A stretch of 64,000 nt of DNA from Gammaproteobacteria bacterium (GCA_037388465.1 JARRKE010000013.1:1-64000); one strand, 5' to 3'. Positions 49,967 to 59,359 are shown, counted from the stretch's first letter. Notes: generated from the sequence alone by a model not told the origin. Program-made: numbers and translations.

Positions 49967-50725
49967 ATGACTGACTGGGTGGAAGGCAAGGTCATCGAAC
50001 AAAAGCAATGGACGGAGCACCATTATTCGCTGCGCTTCGAAGCCCCCATAGAACCCTTCGAGGCGGGCCAGTTCGTGCGCGTCGCCCTGGATATCGACGG
50101 CCAACGCATCGCCCGTCCCTACTCCTGCGTGAACCCGCCGCAGGACCCCGTGCTCGAGATCTACTACGACATCATTCCCGAAGGCCCGCTGAGCAACCGC
50201 CTGCCGGCGCTTGAACCGGACGATACCCTGTTCGTCGCCTCCAGGGCGCAGGGATTTTTCACCCTCGGCGAAGTACCGGACGGGTCCCAGTTGTGGATGC
50301 TCTCCACCGGGACCGCGCTGGGCGTCTTCCTGTCCATCCTGCGCACCGAGGAACCCTGGCGTCGCTTCGACAGGCTGGTCCTGGTGCATGCCGTACGCCG
50401 CGTCCAGGACCTCGTCTATCGCGATATCATCGACCGGATTGCCGAACGCCATGCCGACCGGTTTCAGTACATTCCTTTCGTAAGCCGTGAGCAAACCGAT
50501 TTCGCCCTGTCCGGCCACATCCCGGACGCGATCCGCGAGGGACAGCTGGAGCAACGCGCCGGACTCGAATTCACGCCGGACGCGCAATTCATGCTGTGCG
50601 GCAATCCGGGCATGCTGAAGGACACCACCGCGGTCCTCGGCGAACGCGGCTTTCGCAAAAACCGCCGCCGCGACCCCGGACACATCACCACCGAACGTTA
50701 CTGGTCGGAGGGCTCTACCCCATGA
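49967..50725 (+). CDS. fpr: Ferredoxin/flavodoxin--NADP reductase
   Basis: FAD enzyme that moves electrons between NADPH and ferredoxin or flavodoxin. The 252-residue protein has the FAD motif RPYSCVNPP, the NADPH-binding [16 protein letters not shown] and CGNPGML, and ends in the aromatic-containing tail HITTERYW typical of the bacterial Fpr class. The ATG at 49967 is chosen over a longer frame by family fit. The msrB start overlaps its stop (ATGA), suggesting joint expression for oxidative-stress repair. Confidence 0.93.
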   Translation: MTDWVEGKVIEQKQWTEHHYSLRFEAPIEPFEAGQFVRVALDIDGQRIARPYSCVNPPQDPVLEIYYDIIPEGPLSNRLPALEPDDTLFVASRAQGFFTLGEVPDGSQLWMLSTGTALGVFLSILRTEEPWRRFDRLVLVHAVRRVQDLVYRDIIDRIAERHADRFQYIPFVSREQTDFALSGHIPDAIREGQLEQRAGLEFTPDAQFMLCGNPGMLKDTTAVLGERGFRKNRRRDPGHITTERYWSEGSTP

Positions 50726-51129
50726 GCGACAAGATCCGCAAATCCGACGAGGAATGGCGTGCCGAACTCACACCGGAACAATTCCAGGTCACCCGCAAGG
50801 CGGGCACCGAACCGCCGTTCACCGGCGTCTACTACGACCATCACGAACCCGGCCTGTATCGCTGCATCTGCTGCAACGCACCGTTATTCCGCTCCGTGGA
50901 AAAATTCGACTCCGGCAGCGGCTGGCCCAGTTACTGGCAACCGGTGACGGAGGACGCCGTCATCCGGCATACCGACCACAGCCACGGCATGACCCGCACC
51001 GAGGTGCGCTGCGCCCGCTGCGACGCCCATCTCGGACACGTCTTCGAAGACGGTCCACAGCCCACCGGCCTGCGCTACTGCATCAATTCTGCCGCGCTGC
51101 GTTTCGAGGGTGACGGGCAGGACACCTGA
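50722..51129 (+). CDS. msrB: Peptide-methionine (R)-S-oxide reductase
   Basis: Repairs Met-R-sulfoxide in proteins. The 135-residue enzyme has two zinc CxxC pairs (CICC and CARC), [20 protein letters not shown] and the catalytic Cys in [11 protein letters not shown]. It has no signal peptide, so it is cytoplasmic. It is coupled to the upstream reductase gene by a 4-base overlap; thioredoxin is the usual electron donor for this family. Confidence 0.97.
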   Translation: MSDKIRKSDEEWRAELTPEQFQVTRKAGTEPPFTGVYYDHHEPGLYRCICCNAPLFRSVEKFDSGSGWPSYWQPVTEDAVIRHTDHSHGMTRTEVRCARCDAHLGHVFEDGPQPTGLRYCINSAALRFEGDGQDT

Positions 51130-51158
51130 AGCCAACCCACGTCTCTGGAGGATTCGCG

Positions 51159-51734
51159 ATGGAAAGCCTGAGCAGCTTGTACGACGCCCTCCCCGATTTC
51201 ATCCGCGCCAGTATTCCCACCATCATCCTGCTCGTCGGCGGGAGCCTGGGCATTGCGGTGATTCAGCGTCTGGTACGCCAATCGCTGGCGCGGCTGCAAC
51301 GGCGCATCCCGCTCTCGCTGGATACCGTACTCGTCCTGCAGCGCCTGAGCGCCGGCGTGCTGTGGACGGTACTGCTGCTGTTTCTGCTGCACCTGTGGGG
51401 CATCAACGTCAGCGGGCTGTGGGCCATGCTGGTCAGCGTGCTGGCCGTGATCGGGGTCGGCCTGCTGGCAGTCTGGACCATGATCAGCAACATCACTGCC
51501 AGCCTGTTCATCTGGATCTGGCGTCCCTACGAACTCGGCCAGCAGATCGAAATCCTGCCCGAGGGCTTCAAGGGCCGGGCGGTGGACCGCAACATGATGT
51601 TCACCGAGGTCAGGGAAGACGACGGCAACATCCTCGCCATCCCCAACAACCTGTTCTTCCAGCGCATCATCCGCCGCTCCCCCGACGGCAGCCAGGAACC
51701 CATCGAACAATGGGAGGCCAGAACCCGGCGCTGA
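51159..51734 (+). CDS. Small MscS-family mechanosensitive channel
   Basis: A 191-residue membrane protein. It has three hydrophobic segments (about 20-38, 65-85, 90-115), the last being the Gly/Ala pore helix region (SVLAVIGVGLLAVW), then the beta domain (RPYELGQQIEILPEGFKGRAV) and AIPNNLFFQRIIRR, as in MscS. It lacks most of the C-terminal vestibule, so it is shorter than E. coli MscS (286). It probably opens on osmotic downshock. A strong terminator follows. Confidence 0.88.
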   Translation: MESLSSLYDALPDFIRASIPTIILLVGGSLGIAVIQRLVRQSLARLQRRIPLSLDTVLVLQRLSAGVLWTVLLLFLLHLWGINVSGLWAMLVSVLAVIGVGLLAVWTMISNITASLFIWIWRPYELGQQIEILPEGFKGRAVDRNMMFTEVREDDGNILAIPNNLFFQRIIRRSPDGSQEPIEQWEARTRR

Positions 51735-51749
51735 CACCCACCAGCCCCA

Positions 51750-51786
51750 TAAAAAAACAGCCCCGCCAAGGCGGGGCTGTTTTTTC
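51750..51786. terminator. Bidirectional Rho-independent terminator
   Basis: Stem ACAGCCCCGCC/GGCGGGGCTGT with an AA loop, seven A before and six T after. It ends the mscS-like transcript on the plus strand and can also stop the cytochrome b561-like gene read from the other side. Confidence 0.95.
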
Positions 51787-51824
51787 AAACGCCGGGGACC
51801 GACCGGGCGGCCCCGGATGCACGA

Positions 51825-52370
51825 CTACCAGAGCTTGATACGCTCCACTACGTCGTTGCCGTCGATATAGCGGTGCTTGATCGCGCCGGCCACGTGCACG
51901 ATCACCAACACCAGCAGACTGTACGCCAGGAAGCTGTGCGCCCCCTCGAAAAACTCGTGCACCCAGCCGACCTTCGGCAGCGCCTCCGGCAGCTGCAGCA
52001 GGCCATAGAAGGGAATCTTGTGCCCCGCGCTGGAAACCATCAGGTATCCCGCAATCGGCACCAGCAGCATACACAGGTACATCAGGCGCTGGATCACCCA
52101 GGCGAGTCGGTGTTCCCAGGGCCAGAGGTTTTCGGCCTCTTTGGGCGGTTTGGTGTACAGATGCCAGCCGGAGCGCAACAGAATCAGGACCAGCAGCACC
52201 ACGCCGGTCGACATATGGAGCGTGAACAGGACGAGCCTCGAGCTGTCGGTCTTGGGCACGTCACCCATAAAGGCCCCCAGCGCGATCATGCCGAGAATCA
52301 ACAGGGCCATCAGCCAGTGCAAAACGCGTGTGACCCAACCGTATTCGGTGGCGGTATTGGTTGCCCGCAT
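51825..52370 (-). CDS. Cytochrome b561-type membrane protein
   Basis: A 181-residue four-helix di-haem membrane protein. His ligands lie in RVLHWLMALLI, LFTLHMSTGVVLL, and HEFFEGAHSFLAYSLLVLVIVHVAGAIKH, at the spacing of bacterial b561 (YodB/YceJ) proteins. It probably passes electrons from quinol, or superoxide to quinone. The ATG at 52370 is chosen because AAGGAG lies 7 bases upstream; a TTG two codons earlier is weaker. The DoxX-type gene is 135 bases upstream on the same strand. Confidence 0.92.
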   Translation of the reverse strand: MRATNTATEYGWVTRVLHWLMALLILGMIALGAFMGDVPKTDSSRLVLFTLHMSTGVVLLVLILLRSGWHLYTKPPKEAENLWPWEHRLAWVIQRLMYLCMLLVPIAGYLMVSSAGHKIPFYGLLQLPEALPKVGWVHEFFEGAHSFLAYSLLVLVIVHVAGAIKHRYIDGNDVVERIKLW

Positions 52371-52505
52371 GTTCAACTCCTTTCGCTCGCAAGATGTTAT
52401 TGGTTATTCAGAAACCCGGCGCCCCCAAAGGGGACGCCGGGCCTATCCTAACCGCTAATTGCTTAACCTTGCCTGAACGATTGACAACGAACAGGCACAA
52501 AGGTG

Positions 52506-52880
52506 TCAGGCCGGACGGCGGTCGAAGCTCCAAGCACCCGGACCGTGCACCGCCAGCGCCATCAGGCCGCCCGCGATGGCGAAGTCCTTCATGAAATTGA
52601 TCATATCCATCTGCTGGGAGAAGTTATGATGAAAAATCGCTGCGGCCACCACGCTGAAGATCGCCAGGGCCCAGGAGATCCACCGGGTCTGCCAGCCGAC
52701 GAGCAGCGCCAGCCCGCCGCCGACCTCGAGCAGGATCACCAGCGGCAGCAGCATGCCGGGGACGCCGAAGGCCTGCATGTAACCCTGGGTGGCCGCATAA
52801 CCGCTGATCTTGCCGATACCGGCGATCAGAAACAGTTGGGACAGTAAAATCCGGCTGACCAGCAAATAATAGGTATTCAT
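52506..52880 (-). CDS. DoxX-family membrane protein
   Basis: A 124-residue protein with four hydrophobic segments: YYLLVSRILLSQLFLIAGIGKI, VPGMLLPLVILLEVGGGLALLVGW, WISWALAIFSVVAAAIF and MKDFAIAGGLMALAVHG. The GKI, E-x-GGGLAL, HNF and FMKD motifs are those of the DoxX/YphA family. Its role is unclear; members are tied to quinone or thiol redox. The start is ATG 52880, with AAGGAG 7 bases upstream. It lies before the b561 gene, fitting a redox role. Confidence 0.9.
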   Translation of the reverse strand: MNTYYLLVSRILLSQLFLIAGIGKISGYAATQGYMQAFGVPGMLLPLVILLEVGGGLALLVGWQTRWISWALAIFSVVAAAIFHHNFSQQMDMINFMKDFAIAGGLMALAVHGPGAWSFDRRPA

Positions 52881-53036
52881 CAATTTTCTCCTTATGCTTC
52901 CTCAGTGGTAGGTGGAATAAATCATGCCCCAGACAGTCATATGTATGATAGACAAGGTTCCTGACCGCCAAGGTCAAACTTTCTGACCGTATTCGTAACG
53001 ATTCATCACCCGGCTCACCCCAAATAACGCATCCCA

Positions 53037-54305
53037 ATGACGCTGCTACGCCTCACCCTGCTCCTGGGCATGGTCTGCCTACCGCTGTATGCCCATGCCG
53101 ACCTCGTCGAACACGATCTCACCGTCCCCAGCGGCGCCAGCATCCCGGTCCATGTCGCCGCGGCTGCCAAAAGCCGGACCACGCTGCTGTGGATTCCCTC
53201 CGAACACGGCCTGCGCACGGGCATGGAACAGGCCGCGACGGGCATCGCGAAACAGGGCTTCACCACCTGGCTGGCGGACCTGCAGACGGGTTATTTCGTT
53301 CCGGCCGACCGCGACAGCGTGAAGGCCTACAAGACCGGAGACATCCTGGCCCTGATGCAGGATGCGCTGGACGCCGGAGCCAAACGCCTGCTGCTGATCA
53401 GCGCCGGACGGGGCGCACGCGCCACCCTGGAGGCGGCGCATGCCTGGCAGGTGAAACACCCCGACCAGGCGGGCGCGCTCCAGGGGGTCATCCTCCTGCA
53501 CCCCTACCTGTACGTGCACCGGCCGGCCCCCGGTACCGAAGTGGCCTACGTGCCGGCCACCTATGCCACCAACCTGCCGGTATTCCTGATCCAGCCGGAA
53601 AACTCCTCGCGTTACTGGCGCCTGTCCTCACTGCAGGCCAGCCTGCGCCAGGGAGGCGCCGCGGTGTATACCAAGGTCATCCCGGGAATCGAGGACGGCT
53701 TCATCTCCCGCCCCGACGGCATGCTCACGACCGGGGACCGCCAGGCGCGCAAGGACTTCCCGACCGTGATCCATCAGGCGGCATTCCTGCTCGAGCACAC
53801 CCCGCGATCGGCCCATCCGCCGCAGCTGCGCCCGATGGTGAGGCCCACAGGCGAACAGCAGGCCCACGCCGACGACCTCAATACAGCCGGCCAGCCCGCC
53901 CCGCCGCTTAAACTCAAGGACCTGCAGGGACAGCCCGTGGACCTCGCGGCACTGCGCGGCAAGGTGGTGCTGGTCAGTTTCTGGGCCAAATGGTGTCCGC
54001 CGTGTCGCGAGGAACTGCCCACCCTGATCAATCTCTACCAGCAACTGAGCGGCGAGAACTTCACCATCGTGTCGGTGGAAGTGGGCGGCAAGGCCGATGT
54101 GGTCCGCGACTTCGTGGACCAGGAAGGCATCAACTTCCCCGTCCTGCACGACACGGACGGACACGCCGTACGCACCTGGAGTGTCTACGCCTATCCCACG
54201 AACTTCCTGATCGGCCCCGACGGCAGGATTCGCTACGCCCATTTCGGTGCCCGCGACTGGAACTCGCCGGCGTCGATGGCGATGATCCGCAAACTCATGC
54301 CTTGA
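53037..54305 (+). CDS. Fusion: degenerate alpha/beta-hydrolase plus TlpA-type thioredoxin, periplasmic
   Basis: A 422-residue secreted protein: Sec signal MTLLRLTLLLGMVCLPLYAHA, an alpha/beta-hydrolase-like region (about 40-260), a linker, and a thioredoxin domain (about 285-420). The hydrolase part has TTLLWIPSEHGLRTGM and LLLISAGRGARATLEAA, but the elbow reads SAGRGA rather than GxSxG, so the nucleophile appears lost. The C-domain has FWAKWCPPCREELP (C320, C323) and the cis-Pro region YAYPTNFLIGPDG, typical of TlpA/ResA thiol-disulfide proteins. It resembles no single family I can name as a whole. Confidence 0.85.
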   Translation: MTLLRLTLLLGMVCLPLYAHADLVEHDLTVPSGASIPVHVAAAAKSRTTLLWIPSEHGLRTGMEQAATGIAKQGFTTWLADLQTGYFVPADRDSVKAYKTGDILALMQDALDAGAKRLLLISAGRGARATLEAAHAWQVKHPDQAGALQGVILLHPYLYVHRPAPGTEVAYVPATYATNLPVFLIQPENSSRYWRLSSLQASLRQGGAAVYTKVIPGIEDGFISRPDGMLTTGDRQARKDFPTVIHQAAFLLEHTPRSAHPPQLRPMVRPTGEQQAHADDLNTAGQPAPPLKLKDLQGQPVDLAALRGKVVLVSFWAKWCPPCREELPTLINLYQQLSGENFTIVSVEVGGKADVVRDFVDQEGINFPVLHDTDGHAVRTWSVYAYPTNFLIGPDGRIRYAHFGARDWNSPASMAMIRKLMP

Positions 54306-54399
54306 ATGGCTCGATTGCAGCGCATGGATGCGCCCTCTACACTGCTAGCGCACGCCGCCGGCTGTTCGGCGCAACGGCACCATTGTCCCGGCCCGCCGC

Positions 54400-55281
54400 A
54401 TGACATCACTGCTCGAAGTCCATGACCTGGTAAAGACCTACCGCGGCGTACGGGCCGTGGACGGGATCAGCTTCCGCATCCCCGAAGGGAACTGCTTCGG
54501 GCTGCTCGGCCCCAACGGGGCCGGTAAGACCACCACCGTCGAGATCCTCGAAGGCATCACGCCCTACGACAGCGGGCAGATCCTGTATCGCGGCGCTCCG
54601 CCGGGGCGGGCATTCCGCAACGAGGCAGGCATCATGTTCCAGCACACCGCCCTGCAGGAACACGTTACGGTGCGCGAGGTGCTGCACATGTTCGCCAGCC
54701 TGTATCCGCGCACCATGCCGCTGGAAGAGCTGGTCGAGGTCTGCGACCTGCAGGAATTCCTGGATCGCGACACGCACCGGGTATCCGGCGGCCAACGCCA
54801 GCGCGTGCTGCTAGCCGTGGCGTTGATCAACGATCCGTGCATCCTGTTCATGGACGAGCCCACCACCGGGCTGGACCCGCAGGCGCGCCATCGCTTCTGG
54901 GAGCTGGTGGAGCGCATCAAGGCGCAGGGGCGCACCCTGGTCCTGACCACCCACTACATGGAAGAAGCCTATCGCCTGTGCGATGAACTCATCATCCTCG
55001 ACCACGGGCACATCATCGCGGAAGGCACACCCGACGCCCTGCTCGCCGCCCATTACCAGGACACCATCCTGCGCCTGCCGGCCGCCTCCATCGACGGAGT
55101 AAGAAACAACCTGAAGGAAACGGTGCTCGACTGCGGCGAACACGTGGAGATCCTCACCCCGGACGTCGACGATACGCTGCGCGAGCTGCAGCACGCCGGC
55201 GTCCGCCTCAACCGGCTGGAGATACGCGAGCGCACGCTGGAGGACCTGTTTCTGGAACTCACCGAAAGGCGGGACACATGA
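54400..55281 (+). CDS. ABC-2 type transporter, ATP-binding protein
   Basis: A 293-residue ABC ATPase: Walker A GPNGAGKTT, signature VSGGQRQRV, Walker B ILFMDEPTTGLD, switch His in TTHYMEEA. After about residue 220 a DrrA-like C-terminal domain follows. It overlaps the permease gene by 4 bases. The substrate is unknown; the family (CcmA/NodI/DrrA-like) exports lipids, drugs or polysaccharides. Confidence 0.95.
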   Translation: MTSLLEVHDLVKTYRGVRAVDGISFRIPEGNCFGLLGPNGAGKTTTVEILEGITPYDSGQILYRGAPPGRAFRNEAGIMFQHTALQEHVTVREVLHMFASLYPRTMPLEELVEVCDLQEFLDRDTHRVSGGQRQRVLLAVALINDPCILFMDEPTTGLDPQARHRFWELVERIKAQGRTLVLTTHYMEEAYRLCDELIILDHGHIIAEGTPDALLAAHYQDTILRLPAASIDGVRNNLKETVLDCGEHVEILTPDVDDTLRELQHAGVRLNRLEIRERTLEDLFLELTERRDT

Positions 55282-56285
55282 AGCTGCGTCATGTCATGGC
55301 GGTACTGCGGACGCGCAATCTCGAATTCTGGCGCGACCGTGCGGCGCTGGGCTGGAATCTGGCATTCCCGGTGCTGGTCATCGCCGGTTTCGCCTTCGCC
55401 TTCAGCGGCAAGGGTCCCGACCTCTACCAGGTCGGCGTGCTGGACGGCATGCCCGGCAAGGCGCAGCAGATCGCGTTCGCGGACACGCAATACGTGAAGT
55501 TCGTTACCGAACCGAACCGCAAGCTGGCGCTCAGCAAACTGTCCCATCACGAACTCGACATGCTCGTCGACTTCAGGGCGCGCACGTTCTGGGTGAACGA
55601 CAGCTCACCGCGCGGCTATCTGCTGGAACGGGTGTTGCGCGGCAGCGGCGGCACCGATTTCCAAAAGCAAACGGTCACGGGACGCCAGATTCGCTACGTG
55701 GACTGGCTGATCCCAGGCATCCTGGCACTGAACATGATGTTCAGCGCCCTGTACGGCGTGGGCTACGTCCTGGTGCGCTACCGCAAGAACGGCGTGCTGC
55801 GGCGACTCAAGGCCACCCCGCTCACCGCGCTGGAGTTTCTCACCGCCCAGGTCATCTCGCGGTTGTGGATCATCCTCGCCGTCGGCATCGCCGTTTACAT
55901 CGGCACCGACCTGCTGGTCGGCTTCACCATGCGCGGCAGCTATCTGAACCTGTTTCTGGTTTACCTGGTCGGCGCGGTCACGCTGACCAGCCTCGGCCTG
56001 CTGGTCGCCGCACGCCCGGCGAGCGAGGAATTCGCCGAGGGCGTGCTCAACCTGATCACCTGGCCGATGATGTTTTTGTCAGGCGTGTGGTTCTCGGTCG
56101 GTGCACTCTCGCCCTGGGTGCAGAAACTCGCCGTGCTGTTCCCGCTGACGCACATCATTTCCGCCGCGCGCGCGGTCATGCTCGACGGGGCCGGACTCAC
56201 CACCGTGCTGCCGCAACTGCTCATTCTGCTGGTGATGGCGCTGGTGTTCCTGCTGCTCGGCGCCCTGACCTTCCGCTGGGAATAG
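55278..56285 (+). CDS. ABC-2 type transporter, permease protein
   Basis: A 335-residue permease with the ABC-2 layout: an N-terminal membrane helix (LGWNLAFPVLVIAGFAFAF), a large external domain to about residue 140, then five hydrophobic segments. DWLIPGILALNMMFSALYGVGYVLVRYRKNGVLRRLKATPLTALEFL is the conserved ABC-2 core, and LITWPMMFLSGVWFSVGALSPW is the next segment. It begins inside the ATPase stop, so the two form one exporter. Confidence 0.94.
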   Translation: MKLRHVMAVLRTRNLEFWRDRAALGWNLAFPVLVIAGFAFAFSGKGPDLYQVGVLDGMPGKAQQIAFADTQYVKFVTEPNRKLALSKLSHHELDMLVDFRARTFWVNDSSPRGYLLERVLRGSGGTDFQKQTVTGRQIRYVDWLIPGILALNMMFSALYGVGYVLVRYRKNGVLRRLKATPLTALEFLTAQVISRLWIILAVGIAVYIGTDLLVGFTMRGSYLNLFLVYLVGAVTLTSLGLLVAARPASEEFAEGVLNLITWPMMFLSGVWFSVGALSPWVQKLAVLFPLTHIISAARAVMLDGAGLTTVLPQLLILLVMALVFLLLGALTFRWE

Positions 56286-56300
56286 GCCGGTTCGCCCGCC

Positions 56301-57875
56301 TTACGGCTGGGCGAAATAATTCGTCAGGAACTCGTCGAAACGCTGGGTATTGCCTGCTTCCAGGGCAAGCTGGGCGGCCAGCGACTCCTCCGCTTCGCGC
56401 CGGAAAAAGTCTTCGCGCTCCGCAGACAGTTTGCGCGCCAGAAAATAACGCTGGTGCTTGAGGGACATGCGCTTGGCGAAGTGATAAAAGCTCTCGCCGT
56501 TCGCGCGCATCTCGTTGAGCATGCGCGCCGACGGCGTGCGTTCCGGATCGTCAACGGCCGCGCACTGCTCGTCCAGCGCCTGGCTGTACAACGGTGCGTC
56601 CTGCGCGCCGTCCAGGAACTCGGCAAACGGCCGCATGGCCTCGCACAACTCGGATGCCCACCGGCGCAGTTCGACCTCGTCGCCGTTGCGGCGCAGCCTG
56701 AGTCCCGGTTTGCGCCCCTGGTGGGCCACCTCGACCAGGTTGCGGTCGACGGACTCGCGTTCGACCTGGCTGATCGCAGGACTGTCCTGCAACAGGCTGA
56801 ACAGCATGAACACCTCGAGAAAGCGCAGCTGCATTTCATTAATGCCCAGCGGATCGAACGCGTTCACGTCCAGTGAGCGCAGCTCCACGTAGCGGATGCC
56901 GCGTTCGCGCAATGCATGGGTGGGCTTTTCATTATCCAGCAGAATCTGCTTCGGCCGCACGCTGCTGTAGTACTCGTTCTCGATCTGCAGAATGTTGCTG
57001 TTCAGCTGACGGTATTCGCCGTCCACCTCGACCCCGATCGCCTCGTACTCGCGGCACGGTGTGCTGATCGCGCAGACCAGGCTGTCCACGTACGACCCGA
57101 GCGAGTCGTAATTGGCCTTGATGCCGGTTTCACCTTCGCGGGTATTGGTGTAGCCGATATCGCCCATGCGCAACGAGGTGGCGTAGGGCTCGAAACAGGT
57201 GTTCGCGTCGAACTCGGACAGATCGCTTTCATGGCCGTGCAGATACGACTTGCAGATGGCGGGCGAAGCGCCGAACAGATACGGGATCAGCCAGCCGAAA
57301 CGCTGCAGGTTGCGCAGCAGGCCCATGTAGCCCGCATCGACGATGGGGCGCAGCGGCTGCCCGGGCGCCTCCACCTCGCGCATGCACTCCCAGAAGGATT
57401 CGCCCCAGGAGTAATTGAAATGCACCCCGGCGATGACCTGCATCGTGCGGCCGTAGCGATATCCCAGCCCGCGCCGGTAAATGGTCTTCATCAGCCCCTG
57501 GTTGGAGGTGCCGTACTGCGCGATGGGGATGTTCTGCTCGCCGGCCAGCACGCAGGGCATGCTGGTGGCCCACAGGACCTCGTTGTCCAGGTTCTGATAG
57601 ACAAAACTCTGGGTGTCGGCGAGAAACGCCAGTGCATCGTCGATGCTCGTGCAGGGCGGCGTGATGAACTCGCACAGCGCCTCGGAGTAATCGGTGGTGA
57701 TCCAGGGATGGGTCAGGGTCGAACCGAGCGTCCGGGGATGGGGCTTTTGCGAAATGCCGCCCTCGGGATTGACGCGCAGACTCTCCTTTTCCAGCCCCAT
57801 CAGGCGGCTGTGAAGTACATCCTCGGCATTTTGGTGACAGAGTCGGGCCAGACGTTCGCTTGCCAGGTGATACAC
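56301..57875 (-). CDS. gshA: Glutamate--cysteine ligase
   Basis: First step of glutathione synthesis. The 524-residue protein is the gammaproteobacterial type: GLEKESLRVNPEGGIS, TDYSEALCEFITPP, MPCVLAGEQNIPIAQYG, AGVHFNYSW, DIGYTN and RYVELRSLDVNAFDPLGI. The start is GTG (57875), with few alternatives. gshB is not in this window. Its 3' end faces the ABC permease gene 15 bases away. Confidence 0.96.
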   Translation of the reverse strand: MYHLASERLARLCHQNAEDVLHSRLMGLEKESLRVNPEGGISQKPHPRTLGSTLTHPWITTDYSEALCEFITPPCTSIDDALAFLADTQSFVYQNLDNEVLWATSMPCVLAGEQNIPIAQYGTSNQGLMKTIYRRGLGYRYGRTMQVIAGVHFNYSWGESFWECMREVEAPGQPLRPIVDAGYMGLLRNLQRFGWLIPYLFGASPAICKSYLHGHESDLSEFDANTCFEPYATSLRMGDIGYTNTREGETGIKANYDSLGSYVDSLVCAISTPCREYEAIGVEVDGEYRQLNSNILQIENEYYSSVRPKQILLDNEKPTHALRERGIRYVELRSLDVNAFDPLGINEMQLRFLEVFMLFSLLQDSPAISQVERESVDRNLVEVAHQGRKPGLRLRRNGDEVELRRWASELCEAMRPFAEFLDGAQDAPLYSQALDEQCAAVDDPERTPSARMLNEMRANGESFYHFAKRMSLKHQRYFLARKLSAEREDFFRREAEESLAAQLALEAGNTQRFDEFLTNYFAQP

Positions 57876-57912
57876 GCGCGGTCCTTTGTTATCGAAAAGT
57901 CAGACAATTGTC

Positions 57913-58923
57913 TCAGTTAAGACCGCAAACTTCAAAAGCGGTTGCGAACGCCGCCCGGTCTTCAGGCAGCATGCGTTCGTACAGGTAGCGCCGCGCCGCG
58001 CAGACCCGCTTGGTGTACGGGTCATGCGCACGCAGGCCGGCGCGGATATCGCGTCGGCCTGCCGGGACGCGGTAGTTCGGGCACCAATAACGCCGCGAAT
58101 CGTCGGACTGCTGGACCTGCGCCGGCGCGCTGCCGCAACGCACCGTCACGTAAGGATCGTGGATGTTGTTGTCCTTCGGGCGCTCGTGAGTCGCCGGCTG
58201 CCAGTCTTCCAGCACCGAAAGCGGCACGAACAATCCCGACGCGTCGGTTGCCCGCGGCGGCCGAATGGTGCGGTTGTACCAGGCCTCCGAGGGCATATTC
58301 GGTATGTGGCACAGCGCACACTGGTTCAGTCGCCGGAACCGGTCCAGCTCCTCCCCTTTCAGGGGCGGCTCACCCAGCGGGCCCGGTGTGGCGGCGACGA
58401 TGCCCACCAGGCGCCCGGTGGCTTCGGCCTGGGCCTGCGGGTCGCCGGCGGGCCAGCTCCAGCCGGTCAGTTCGGCATCGGGCTTGCCCGACGCCGGCTC
58501 CAGTACGCTGTAACGCACGGGAAGGCCGTCCGAGCCGATCGTCGCCATGCGCACATCGCCCTGGGATTCCGCCCACGAGCCGTCGGCCGCGCGGTAACGC
58601 ACCGCCTCGACCCGTGCGATTCGGGTCCCGTCGGGGAAACGCAGCGTATAACGCTGTTGCTGGGGAAGGTACTGCGTCGTGATATGACCGCCGGCAGGCA
58701 CCTTGACCCAGATGTGCAGAGCATCATCGCGGTCCAGGCGGGTGGGCAGACGGACGGGCGGGACAAGCTCGGCAAACCCCGCGCGGCGCCAATGGTCCCG
58801 CGGCGACTTGATCGTGACCGCCTGCACTGCCGAAGTCGTTGCCTCCTGCGTTTCGCCGGATTTGCGCTCACAACCCGTCAGCAGCAATCCGAACACCAGA
58901 CAAACGCAGAGTGCTGTTTTCAT
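57913..58923 (-). CDS. Predicted lipoprotein with one c-type haem site, function unknown
   Basis: A 336-residue exported lipoprotein: MKTALCVCLVFGLLLTGC gives a lipobox with Cys18. A single CALCH haem-attachment motif lies at residues 202-206, in QCALCHIPNMPSEAW. The N-terminal half is beta-rich; the C-terminal part holds four further Cys (VRC, YWC, RVC and EVC) that could form disulfides. Family not recognised. It could be a mono-haem electron carrier or sensor at the cell surface. It lies 37 bases upstream of gshA on the same strand. Confidence 0.78.
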   Translation of the reverse strand: MKTALCVCLVFGLLLTGCERKSGETQEATTSAVQAVTIKSPRDHWRRAGFAELVPPVRLPTRLDRDDALHIWVKVPAGGHITTQYLPQQQRYTLRFPDGTRIARVEAVRYRAADGSWAESQGDVRMATIGSDGLPVRYSVLEPASGKPDAELTGWSWPAGDPQAQAEATGRLVGIVAATPGPLGEPPLKGEELDRFRRLNQCALCHIPNMPSEAWYNRTIRPPRATDASGLFVPLSVLEDWQPATHERPKDNNIHDPYVTVRCGSAPAQVQQSDDSRRYWCPNYRVPAGRRDIRAGLRAHDPYTKRVCAARRYLYERMLPEDRAAFATAFEVCGLN

Positions 58924-59034
58924 CGGCGCATTCTACTACGCACGCGCATCTGCATGACGTCCGCCCGCATTCGGACGCAATTCAGGGCGAATAACGGAAT
59001 TCAATAAAACTCTTGAGCGTTCAACAAAGTGTCA

Positions 59035-59063
59035 TTGAGCAACCGCAAACAAAGTCCTAAACT
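59035..59063 (+). promoter_or_regulatory. Candidate sigma70 promoter of the cold-shock gene
   Basis: TTGAGC at 59035-59040, a 17-base spacer and TAAACT at 59058-59063. It would give a leader of about 77 bases before the ATG at 59147; long leaders are usual for cold-shock genes. Each box has two mismatches, so this is a moderate call. The rest of 58924-59146 shows nothing I can name. Confidence 0.45.
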
Positions 59064-59146
59064 CAACTGTCGCTGTGGGCAGCCACCGCAGATTGCATCA
59101 TGTTGTCTGCAGCTACAGTCTTGACACATGCTTGAGGTACGTCTTT

Positions 59147-59359
59147 ATGAATAAGAACGGTATCGTGAAGTGGTTTAACAACGCAAAAGGATACGGCTTC
59201 ATCGAGCCCACCGACGGCGGCGAAGACATCTTCGTTCATTTCTCGGCCATACAGAGTGACGGCTATAGAAGTCTGAATGAAGGGCAGTCCGTTTCCTTCG
59301 AAGTACAGCAGGGCCCCAAAGGTTTGCAGGCGACCAACGTCGTACCCGTACCTGCCTGA
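59147..59359 (+). CDS. Cold-shock domain protein
   Basis: A 70-residue single-stranded nucleic-acid-binding protein, [21 protein letters not shown], with RNP1 (KGYGFIEP) and RNP2 (DIFVHFSAI). It resembles the CspD-like subgroup as much as CspA, so no symbol is given. The ATG at 59147 follows GAGG by 10 bases; a longer frame upstream is in the leader. A GC-rich inverted repeat at 59401-59418 lies after it, without a T run. Confidence 0.95.
   Translation: MNKNGIVKWFNNAKGYGFIEPTDGGEDIFVHFSAIQSDGYRSLNEGQSVSFEVQQGPKGLQATNVVPVPA

Noticed and set aside
54400-56285. Antibiotic-resistance exporter
   Set aside because: The ABC pair is DrrAB-like in layout only; nothing in the sequence shows the substrate.
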